Shown here in pieces: positions 21,834-29,955 of a stretch of 54,046 nucleotides of DNA. This stretch comes from Acanthamoeba sp. SK_2022b. Its lineage: Eukaryota; Discosea; Longamoebia; Acanthamoebidae. Each line of letters starts with the position of its first letter. Position 1 is the first letter of the stretch. Both the position numbers and the translations under genes were made by a program. The stretch is from the NCBI GenBank assembly GCA_027943245.1, contig JANDJZ010000316.1, positions 1 through 54,046 of the forward strand. The letters run 5' to 3'. Under the pieces are notes generated by a model. It ran no database searches. It was not told where the DNA came from and worked only from the letters and a program-made list of their open reading frames with translations.

Positions 21834-22643
21834 ATGCGGTGTGCGTATGTTGTGGCGGCGCTGGTCTTTGGCCTGGCCGCGGCGGGAGTGGCCTTCGTGG
21901 TGCCTTTCCTCACCACCTCCCTGAATGTTGGCACGTCACTCCTATTCCTTTCTTTCGGGCTAATAAATTATTAATTTATTCAATTATTCTTAACCACCAC
22001 TCTCACCTTTGCCACCTGCGTGTAGCGGCCGGCTACTCGGCGAAGCTCACCTGCTCTGCCGTGTTCGTGGCCGGTCGTGAGCCCGCCCACGTCTATAACC
22101 ACGTACGTTCTTTTTGTTGATGTTTATTCTCAATTTTGCATATCTTTTAACAATTTTAAATGCACAATAGGAGCTGTCGGGCTTGGTCGGCAAGCTGACT
22201 GACGTGTCGGTAGTCAGTCGCAAGGAGCGCTACGTCACCACCACGGCGAGCTTGCTCGGGTTCTTCCCCGTCCAACGCCGTGCCCATTACCGCGGGCCGG
22301 TGCGTGCTCCCACGCCCACTTGTGTGCGCTCTCATCACGGCAAGTGGCGGGCTGACCCGCGCGTCGCGCCTTGGGCGAACAGGACCGTGGCTGCGCACTC
22401 GAGTCGCGCGGTGTGGTGCCTCTGGCATCGGACGACGTGTCGCCACCCCCGTCGCCCACCAATGCTTGGCCCGCCCGCCTGGCCCACGGAGAGGACGCGG
22501 CCGACGTCGATCGCGAGCTCCTCGATAGCATCGTCGAAGAGCAGTTCGATCCCGCCAAGCACCAGGTGCCCTGGGCTCTCTCACTCACTCCACTCACCCG
22601 CTTGCTGACACCACGGCTGCTTCGACCAATGCCCATCTCGCTT

Positions 22644-22730
<87 letters not shown>

Positions 22731-23326
22731 TGCTCAAGGACATCGACACGCGTGCGATCATCATCGTGCGTCACGGTCGCATCGTCGCCGAGCGCTACGG
22801 CCCAGATTTTCAGCCACACACGCGCTTGGCCTCGTGGTCCATCGCCAAGAGCGTGATCAGCACGCTGATCGGCATCCGGATGGCCCAGGGCCACCTGGCC
22901 GGTCCCGACCAGACGCGCCTCTTCCCCGAGTGGAGCAACGCCGCCGACCCGCGCGGCAACATCACCCTCGCCCACCTGCTGCACATGAGCAGCGGCCTCG
23001 AATTCGACGAGAAGTACGACCGCCACTCGGACGCGCGCGACATGCTCTTCCTCCGCCCCTCGATGTCCGATCTGGCCGTCAACAAGCCGCTCGTCCATGC
23101 CCCCGGCACCAAGTGGTACGTGTGTCGGTGCGTGGGGGCGTGGGGCGTGGGCGATTGACCCTTTGTCCCTGCAGGGCCTACTCGAGCGGGACGAGCAACC
23201 TGCTGGCGCGGCTTCTTCGCTCGACCTTTGCCACGGACGAGGAGTACTGGGCCTTCCCGCGCCAGGCCCTCTTCGCCCCGCTCGGCATGGACAGCGCGCT
23301 CATGGAAACTGACGCTGCGGGTATCT

Positions 23327-23393
<67 letters not shown>

Positions 23394-23968
23394 TCACGCA
23401 TGAACACAAAGAGGTAACGTCGTGGGACAACATCAGGCACGTTCGTGGGGTCATCGTACATGTACGCCACGGCTCGCGATTGGGCCAAGCTGGGCCAGCT
23501 GTTCCTCAACGAGGGCAAGTGGCCCGCCGACCAGGACGGCGGCCTGCAGCAGGTGCTGACCCCGGACTGGGTGCGCTACGTGCAAACGCCGGCCCCGGCG
23601 AGCAAGCACCGCTACGGCGCCCAGTGGTGGCTCAACGGGGCAGCCAGGGAGGGCCAGGGCGACGACGCCTTTGACAGCAGCAGCACCGAGCTTTACTGGC
23701 AGCGGGAACTGCCCAAGGTTGAAGCCCTTCGTTCCGACACGAGAGTTTGTACACAACGAGATGCATTGCCACACACTCGCGCTCACCTCCTCCTGTCTCC
23801 AACGTGCAGGACGCGTACTGGGCACACGGCTTCGAGCACCAGTTCGTGATGGTGGTGCCCTCGCGCGATGCGGTCATTGTGCGGCTGGGCCGCACGCCCG
23901 ACGCCACCAAGTGGGACCTCGCCAGATTCTTCCGCATCGTCTTCCAGGCCCTACGCCCATCCGCGTGA
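21834..23968 (+). CDS. serine hydrolase of the beta-lactamase/PBP fold, secreted or membrane-anchored
   Basis: Family of class C beta-lactamase-like esterases/peptidases (LACTB-like). The ATG at 21834 opens an uncleaved or cleaved hydrophobic leader (MRCAYVVAALVFGLAAAGVA...). After two short exons the catalytic part reads AIIIVRHGRIVAERYG, then LASWSIAKSVISTLIG with the S-x-x-K nucleophile, DPRGNITLAHLLHMSSGL, AYSSGTSNLLARLL (Tyr of the Y-x-N-like motif), FAPLGM, FVGSSYMYATARDWAKLGQLFLNEGKW, and a C-terminal AYWAHGFEHQF...VPSRDAVIVRLG (the H-G/K-T-G equivalent). These are typical of bacterial beta-lactamase-related proteins. Introns near 22.7 and 23.3 kb carry long GT and CA tracts. The substrate is unknown. 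Confidence 0.85.
22667..22729 (+). repeat. (GT)n tract, 63 nt, at an intron 3' end
   Basis: About 31 GT units preceded by a CT run (22644-22666). The acceptor AG before the SxxK-containing exon lies about 10 nt downstream (ends near 22737). Confidence 0.95.
23328..23390 (+). repeat. (CA)n tract, 63 nt, in the following intron
   Basis: About 31 CA units just after the donor near 23320. Same length as, and complementary to, the GT tract at 22667-22729 of the same pre-mRNA. Confidence 0.95.
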
Positions 23969-24121
23969 GAATCACCAACCAGGATTTATTTTTCATTATT
24001 TATTTATTTATTTTTTGAAAAATAATTTCAAAAACAGCGTTCCAACAGGGATGCGCAGAGGCAATCGTTTTAAGATTGTTCGCCGAAAGGACGGGAAGGT
24101 CAGTAAGTTGCATGCAACTTA

Positions 24122-24193
24122 TCCGCTGTGGTGTAGTCGGTAACATTTATGGTTCTCACCCATGCCCCCCGGGTTCGATTCCCGGCAGCGGAA
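24122..24193 (+). tRNA. tRNA-Glu (anticodon CTC), copy 1
   Basis: 72-nt cloverleaf. Acceptor TCCGCTG pairs with CAGCGGA, discriminator A. The anticodon arm TATGG-TTCTCAC-CCATG gives anticodon CTC. The T arm CCGGG-TTCGATT-CCCGG carries the B box. No intron, no encoded CCA. Differs from the copy at 29815 by one base (C for G near 24166). Confidence 0.93.
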
Positions 24194-24358
24194 TATCTTT
24201 TTGTGCGCCGAAGCGTGCGTTAACCCTAACCTTGGAGCAAGCTCTCAGGTTTTCTGACAGAACAGCGCAAGTTTTGCTGACTATTTGACAACAGTCTGTC
24301 AAAAACCTGTGTTGGGGCAGTCAAAAACCTGGGTCAGCTGTGACGTTGTTCAGTCAGC
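24194..24358. other. spacer between tRNA-Glu and the DIRS-like element
   Basis: 165 bp without a gene. Contains two copies of TCAAAAACCTG (24299 and 24321 region). Confidence 0.5.
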
Positions 24359-24472
24359 ACAGTTATCAGAGTGAAGGAACACTCTGTATTGTTTAACTCT
24401 AAATTTTACTCTAGCAATTTATAAAAATAAAAGAGTTAAACAAGCCCTCAGACTTCAGTTCTCTTTTTCTCC
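24359..24472 (+). repeat. left inverted terminal repeat of the DIRS-type element
   Basis: About 114 bp inverted match to 26796-26913, with small indels. Its outer edge forms a palindrome (CAGAGTG...CACTCTG). Confidence 0.85.
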
Positions 24473-24516
24473 TGTCCATCACTCCTTGCTGAGCTGTGGG
24501 GAAGGAGGGTGGGTGT

Positions 24517-24600
24517 TACACAGAGTGTTCCTACTCTTATAACCACACTTACCACATGCAGCCAGTTTCCAGAATGTGAGGAACACTCTGTATTGTTGCT
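24517..24600 (+). repeat. internal complementary region (ICR) of the DIRS-type element
   Basis: The first half (ACAGAGTGTTCCT...) is close to the complement of the left outer end. The second half (CAGTTTCCAGAATGTGAGG...) is close to the complement of the right outer end. This two-part arrangement is what lets DIRS elements complete circular DNA. Confidence 0.75.
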
Positions 24601-24615
24601 ACTGCAAAGCTGAGG

Positions 24616-25200
24616 CTAGTCACTGGTAGGTTCCATGTCAAATATGAGGTCAGAGTAGGCCTCTGGCACTGCTCTGGACACATAGTGGTGCCAGAACATG
24701 TCAGTGCACTTCCAGCCGCCAAGCTTGAAGATGGCATCCAGTTGGAAGCCTGCATTGAGGCCAGCCATGATGCTGGACTTGCAGAACAACTTCAGGGTGA
24801 AGATGGAGAGCACACCCTGTAGCCAGCGCAAAGGTGGGCTGTGCATTCCTTCCAGTCCTGGAACGCCACAACTGGGCAGCAGCAGGGGTCTGATGCCTTG
24901 TGCAGAGTGAGGGTGTTGCCTTCACCAAATCTGTCATTCTTGAAGCCCACCACTGGGACAACAAGTTCATTAGAGGAGGCCTGATCCACCTGGTCAAAGT
25001 ACAGCAGAGCTGCAGCTGAGACACAAAACACTCTTAGGATGCACAGGAGCACCAGTAGCTTGGCTCTCAACTGTGTCTTTGAGGGGTGCAGGCCCCAGCA
25101 GGTGAAGAGCTCTCTCAGCCAGGATGGGTCAAAGGTCACACCTCCAGCTACTGGACAGCACATGCACTCCCTGGCAAGTCCTTTCCATAGGCGTGCTATC
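24616..25200 (-). pseudogene. tyrosine recombinase relic (DIRS)
   Basis: One frame reads from about 25163: SKTQLRAKLLVLLCILRVF (first catalytic-Arg region), then VVGFKNDRFGEGNTLTLHK and CCCPVVAF. It shifts frame near 24830 and continues SSIMAGLNAGFQLDAI, LGGWKCTDMFWHHYV, the C-terminal His/Trp and Tyr region, to a stop at 24616. One frameshift splits the domain; several catalytic positions look altered. Confidence 0.75.
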
Positions 25201-25439
25201 AGGGTCCTTGGTGGGGAAGATTCCTAGCAGCTCTCAGAGCACTGCTAATGCCGCCAAGACAGCTGGCCTTTGCAAAGTGCATGTGGCCACCTTGATGAAG
25301 CTGGCAGTTGCTGCTACTGCTGACCACTCTGGAGGGGAAAGGCCCATCCTCTCTGCCAACAGTAGTCTTTGAACCAGATGAGGTTTGCCTGGTAGTGGTG
25401 CCATGTTGATGGCACCAGTGCTGCCACTAGGGCAAGGGT

Positions 25440-26105
25440 GCGCCCCTCAACCAGCCACTTGTGTGCACTGCCCAGAGATCTGGCAGGCTACCCACAGCCA
25501 CTGCTTTTTCCTGACTGGCTCTGGTAGCACATTGAACTTGTTGACGAAGCTTAGGCAGGAATTGGGCACCTCCATCAGCTCGTTGATGATGGGTTTGAGG
25601 AGGTCTGCCCACCACCAGTGGCAGCTGCTCCACACAGGAACGATGATGATGTCTGTGGCACGCTGCCTCCTGATGAGGGTGAGCACATGGGGGATGAGGG
25701 CGTTGATTGCTTCTGTGCCTGGCTCGTAGAACTGGCTTTTGAACCTCTTGAGGAGAGCATCCTTGGCTGTTGCAAACTGGTCAATTTGAGTGTAGTCCCC
25801 ATTTGTCCTCTGCCTGCTTGTACCCAGTTGGGGTTGTCCTCCACTTGTGGTGTGGGTGGAGGTGGCTCAGAGTGTCTGCCCAACTGTTGGCTGAGCCTGG
25901 GTGCTGGACACATTGTCTGACTGGAACAGGATGGAGTGGCCTGTGAGTTTCTTGCTGAAGCTCTTGCAGGTGTTCCAGATGGTGCAAAGCTCTAGGCTGT
26001 TGATGTGCTGTGTTGTGTGTCCCCACCAGCTGGCTGAGGAGGCGTCCCACACAACAAAGTAGCTCCCCAGCCAGTCTGGGAGGCGTCTGTCTCAATCATC
26101 ACCTT
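25440..26105 (-). pseudogene. RNase H and downstream DIRS domain relic
   Basis: ETDASQTGWGATL, then after a frameshift HINSLELCTIWN and LFQSDNV, are the D-A-S, HINxLEL and SDN signatures of the DIRS/Gypsy-type RNase H. Further down, INALIPHVLTLIRRQ and DIIIVPVWSSCHWWWADLL match the conserved region between RNase H and recombinase in DIRS polyproteins. At least two frameshifts. Confidence 0.72.
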
Positions 26106-26780
26106 GGCTGGCTGCTTGCATGCCATTGAATTTGGAAGATTGGTTGCAGTTGTGGTGATTGCTGCCTTGATAGTGTGAGGGTGAAGACTGGTTGTAGGGC
26201 TTGCTGAGCCCTCTCCTGTCCAGTTTGCTCTTGCAGTGGGTCTGGTTTGCTGCCATGCCGATCTGCATGGCTTCTAATGCTGATTTGCGATCTTCTGCCC
26301 TGATGCTGCAGGAGTTGATGGCATGCCACACCTTGAAGGCCATAGCCCATGAGACCCTTGAAGAACAGGTCCCTGTGGGCATTGAGCAGGCCCTGTATTG
26401 TGTAGAGGGCCACAGAGGTGATGGCGTTGAACTCCTCCACTGCTTTGGGGTGGGTGGTGGTGCCAGAGATGGTGATGTGTAGAACCACCTTAATGGACAA
26501 TGTCCAGGTCAATGCTATCATCATCATCAGTAGGGTAGGTCAAAGGCCTAGCTCTAGCATTGGTTGCCAGTGGCGATGACTGCAATGTAGTTGAACAAGA
26601 CTGAGCAGGATTTTGATTGCTGCTCTGGTCCTCAGCCAAGCTGTCCTTGGAGTTGGACTGCTGGGCAGAGAGGCTGCTTTGAGTGAGCATGAGCTCAAGG
26701 CACTCAAGATGTGCTGCAAGTGAGTCACTATTGTCTGCCATAGCCTCAGCTGCACTGCATGGTGAGTCCGCCAATGACAA
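26105..26780 (-). pseudogene. Gag-like relic of the DIRS-type element
   Basis: An open frame from 26780 (MSLADSPCSAAEAMADNSD...) and a second one (AVEEFNAITSVALYTIQGLL...) occupy the Gag position 5' of RNase H. No conserved motif allows a firm call; position and orientation are the argument. Confidence 0.45.
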
Positions 26781-26795
26781 TACAGCAAGGCAATG

Positions 26796-26913
26796 GGAGA
26801 AAAAGAGAACTGAAGTCCAAGGCCTGGTTTAACTCTTTTATTTTTATAAATTTTCGCTAGAATAAAATTTAGAGTTAAACAATGCAGAGTGTTCCTCACA
26901 CTCTGGTAACTGG
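26796..26913 (-). repeat. right inverted terminal repeat of the DIRS-type element
   Basis: Inverted partner of 24359-24472. The outer end carries the palindrome CAGAGTG...CACTCTG. It is the 5' end relative to the coding strand. Confidence 0.85.
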
Positions 26914-27175
26914 CATTACTGCATATGGTAATGAATTTTATTTATTCATTTATAAGAGGTCCTCATTGTCTTCGCCCACAAGCACATCATAGGGTGTGCC
27001 ACCCAGATCACCATGGAAGACCTGGGCAAGTGTCTGTGGCAGTCCCTGTGTCTTGTGCCCAATGCATCCCAATGTGTGTCTTCTTGAGGATGTCTCTCTC
27101 TTGCTCCTCCTCCTCCACTCTCTCATGCACAGCCTCCCCCTCTCTGTTGAGAGGTATGGCCAAAGGCAAGGTGAG

Positions 27176-27440
27176 GTTGATGCTGCATCTGAAGGTGAGG
27201 TCAATGCTGCGGCTGAAGGCAAGGTCAATGCTGCAGCCAAAGGCGAGGTTGATGCTGTGGCCAAAGGTGAGGTCAATGCTGTGGCTGAAGGCAAGGTTGA
27301 TGCTGGGTCAATGCTGTGGCCAAAGGTGAGGTCAATGCTGCAGCCAAAGGCGAGGTTGATGCTGTGGCCAAAGGTGAGGTCAATGCTGCAGCCAAAGGCA
27401 AGGTTGATGCTGCAGCCAAAGGCGAGGTTGATGCTGTGGC
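27176..27440. repeat. 24-bp minisatellite, about 11 units
   Basis: Imperfect units of the type GCTGYRGCCAAAGGYGAGGT + YRAT. The plus frame would read an 8-aa repeat (AAAKGEVD-like), the minus frame SPLATAST-like. One truncated unit sits near 27306. It lies directly after the transposase-relic stop. Confidence 0.88.
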
Positions 27441-29280
27441 TTAAGGAGCTGCCATGATTTGGAGCTGGTGAAGTGGGTGGCCAAAGAAGAGGGCCCACTC
27501 ATGCTGCAGGTGTGTGGAAGCTGGTGTGAAGTCATCAAAGAGGGTGGGGTTGAGCAGCTTGCTGCAAAATGGGAGGCAGGCAGCACACTGGCTGAAGTAT
27601 CTGGCCACATGGGCGAACCAGTGGGCAGCATCCTTGGCTGAGATCGTAGTGAGGGCTTGCACAATCACCTCCAGTAGCTCAGTGCAGTTGTTGAATGCTG
27701 CATGGCGAATGTGGCCCTTGACCTTCAAAAACGTGTACTCAATTGGGTTGAGAAAGGGCAAGTACAGAGGGAGGAACAGATGAGCAAAGCCCTGTGGCAA
27801 AGAGTTGAGAATTGTCTATAGAAGACCACCACAGCTAAGAGAAGAGAAGGGCCATGAGGAGAGAGCGCACATGCAAAGAGAGTGAAGAGAGAAAGAGACA
27901 GCACGTGCACACACACAAAGAGAGGAGAGAGAGAGAGAGTGCGTGCATGTGTGAGAGAGCACACACACATGCACACATGCACACACACAAAGAGACAGTG
28001 TGTGCACATGCAAGCATAGAGAGGATAGAGAGAGAGTGTGCACATGTGCACTTAAAGAGAGCAAGTGAGCAAGCAAGGAGTGCTAAAAGAGAGAGGAGAG
28101 CGCATGTGCAAAGAGAGGAGGAGGCGTGGGCAACCTGAGCAAACTCCTTGAGTACGCACCACACCACACTCCCCTGTGTGCACATGCACAAAGACAGAGA
28201 GGAGAGCACACCAGGTGCCTTGAGGAGCTCCAGTGTGGCATGGACCTTGTCCATGTGGTGAATTGATGCGTTGTTGAGCACAATCAGTGCATTTGGTGGG
28301 AGATGGGGCTCCAGGTCGAGGAGGAAGAGATGGAAGTTGTCACTGGTGGTCCCACGCTTGGTCTTCCCCTGGAGAGGGCGAAATTGTGGTAGATAATGCC
28401 AGCCTTGGTGAGGGCTGTGAGGAGGGTGACGTTCTTGCCCTTGGGTTGTGAGTTGGGCAGGGGTGCCTGTGAGTGAGTGGCCCTTCTTGGAATGGACATG
28501 TAGATTTGAGGGCATCTCATCAATGAACATGAGTGGCCAGCCCATGTGCTCCTGCACCTTGTTGATGACAAAGTTGTGGTGGTGTAGCTTGTTTGAGTTG
28601 TGGTTCCAGTGAGCAGGGATGTTGATGAGCTCATTGAGGATTGGCCTCAAAGGCCTGCTCAATGGTGGCCTTTGACACATCCTTGTCACATTTGTTGTGG
28701 AGGCATGTGACAATCTCCTTGACTGTAAGGGAGGGGCAGGTGTTGATCCAGTCCAAGATGAGGACCACATCCTCACTGTATAGCTTGGGCTGGGGGCCTT
28801 GGCGCTTCTTTGTCTGCTGTGGGGGGGCTTCTTGCTGTGCCTGAGGGTTCGTTCTTGGTCCTCCTTGAGCTGGGCATCTTGCACAATGTGAGACACTGAG
28901 CTGGCTGAGATATTGAAGGTGATTGCAGCTTGTGTGTTGGTCATCTCAATGCCCAGAACCTTCTTGGCAACCACTGCCTTAACCTCATCACTGATTGGCT
29001 GTTGTCCTGTCTGGGATTTTGGGACCTCCTTCTCAACCTCTTCCTCTCCTTGCACCTCCACCAGCTGTTTGAGAGCCATCTTCTTCTTCTTGCTTTCCTT
29101 GACTTGGGCCACCAGAGCACCCATGGCCTTCTTCCATCTCTCCTTGTGCTGGGTGTGCTCACTTGAGATCTGCTCTAGTGCTGCCTGAGCACTGACATAG
29201 GGGTGCTGGACAGAGGGCGTGGTTGGGTGGGTGGGAAGGTCACAGCCCTCATCTCCAGAGAGTTCCTGAACACTGAACAT
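27441..29280 (-). pseudogene. Tc1/mariner-IS630 superfamily transposase, decayed
   Basis: From 29280: a coiled N-terminus, an HTH (ISDEVKAVVAKKVLGIE...SVSHIVQ), then by frameshift a second HTH (SLTVKEIVTCLHNKCDKDVS near 28700). Next LMFIDEMPSNLH (first catalytic Asp), by frameshift KNVTLLTALTKAGIIYHN, and VLNNASIHH, where the second Asp has become Asn. A 418-bp AG/CA-rich insertion (27792-28209) with GT...AG ends interrupts the frame; removing it gives FLPLYLPFLNPIEYTFLKVK with the third catalytic Glu. The Asn-to-Glu spacing is then 38 residues, equal to that of the other transposase in this window. Several frameshifts plus the lost Asp make it inactive. No terminal repeats were found. Confidence 0.78.
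27830..28130. repeat. AG/CA-rich low-complexity tract
   Basis: Short-period AGAG and CACA runs fill the interior of the putative transposase intron and produce long meaningless Ser/Leu/Cys-rich minus-strand frames. Confidence 0.85.
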
Positions 29281-29515
29281 GTTGGTTGATGGAAACTTGT
29301 TCTGGTCCAGTCATGCATTCCAACCTTTTATGTCAGCATTCTGATCTTTTTTTCCTAAAACTTGTCCTTTTCCTGTCATTTACCTGTTCTTTACTTTCAA
29401 AAACCTCAAATACCTCATACACCTGTTCTGTCTTGCTTGATTTTGAGTATTCCGGATTCTTGGCTACCCGAGAATTCGAGGTTATCAATATTTTTTATCC
29501 GCCAATGGGCACGAA
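29281..29515. other. spacer, no gene
   Basis: AT-rich, pyrimidine-rich sequence between the transposase relic and tRNA-Leu; the return of CpG near 29450 marks the right side of the CpG-poor island. Confidence 0.5.
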
Positions 29516-29597
29516 GGGCGGATGGCCGAGCGGTCTAAGGCGACAGTTTAAGGCACTGTTATCTTCGGATGCGTGGGTTCAAATCCCACTCCGCTCA
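29516..29597 (+). tRNA. tRNA-Leu (anticodon AAG)
   Basis: 82-nt type II tRNA. Acceptor GGGCGGA pairs with TCCGCTC (one G-T), discriminator A. The D arm TGGCCGAGCGGTCTAAGGC is typical for eukaryotic Leu. The anticodon arm ACAGT-TTAAGGC-ACTGT gives AAG. Long variable arm around ATCTTCGGAT; T loop TTCAAAT. Confidence 0.93.
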
Positions 29598-29814
29598 CTC
29601 ATTTTTGCTTCAATGATTTGGTAACTCAGATTGCCCTGGTAGAGTACAGGCTCCTTCAACGATGCTCCCACTAGGCTGTATAACAAATTGTTGGGGAGCA
29701 CCCCACTTGGCTGTTCACCTTATGGGGATAGAGGAGGTTATGGGAAAGCGTCAGGTGCCACGCTTTCTTCCCTTCGGCTTTTAACTAAGCGCAATGACTG
29801 TGCTGTTTTAACCA
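29598..29814. other. spacer between tRNA-Leu and tRNA-Glu
   Basis: 217 bp; no gene recognised. Confidence 0.5.
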
Positions 29815-29886
29815 TCCGCTGTGGTGTAGTCGGTAACATTTATGGTTCTCACCCATGCGCCCCGGGTTCGATTCCCGGCAGCGGAA
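29815..29886 (+). tRNA. tRNA-Glu (anticodon CTC), copy 2
   Basis: Same cloverleaf and anticodon as the gene at 24122, one substitution between them. Lies 70 bp upstream of the sphingomyelinase-like gene start and closes the transposon island on the right. Confidence 0.93.
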
Positions 29887-29955
29887 AACCCTTTTCTCCG
29901 ACGCCTACCTTTTGTTTATTGCCGTGGCTTATTTGTTTGGTGTTCCTCACGCAAA

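Larger units (their letters stand above)
24359..26913 (-). mobile_element. DIRS-type tyrosine-recombinase retrotransposon, RT-deleted remnant
   Basis: DIRS elements have inverted terminal repeats, an internal complementary region, and a tyrosine recombinase in place of an integrase. All three are seen. Terminal repeats at about 24359-24472 and 26796-26913 are inverted copies (block GTTTAACTCTAAATTTTA on one side, its complement on the other). An internal block at 24517-24600 carries complements of both outer ends. Coding relics on the minus strand run Gag-like (about 26780-26105), RNase H (26095-25800), a DIRS post-RNase H domain (about 25780-25440) and tyrosine recombinase (25163-24620). No reverse transcriptase lies between the Gag-like part and RNase H, and frames are broken, so the copy cannot be autonomous. 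CpG is scarce throughout. Confidence 0.82.

Noticed and set aside
26950..27498. Minus-strand frame over the minisatellite as a separate gene
   Set aside because: Mostly a translation of 24-bp repeats; the unique end (GLPQTLAQVFHGDL...) is short and unsupported.
27835..28210. C-terminal part of the 481-codon frame as genuine transposase
   Set aside because: Ser/Leu/Cys-rich translation of an AG/CA satellite; the conserved NPIE block lies beyond it, after a good splice acceptor.
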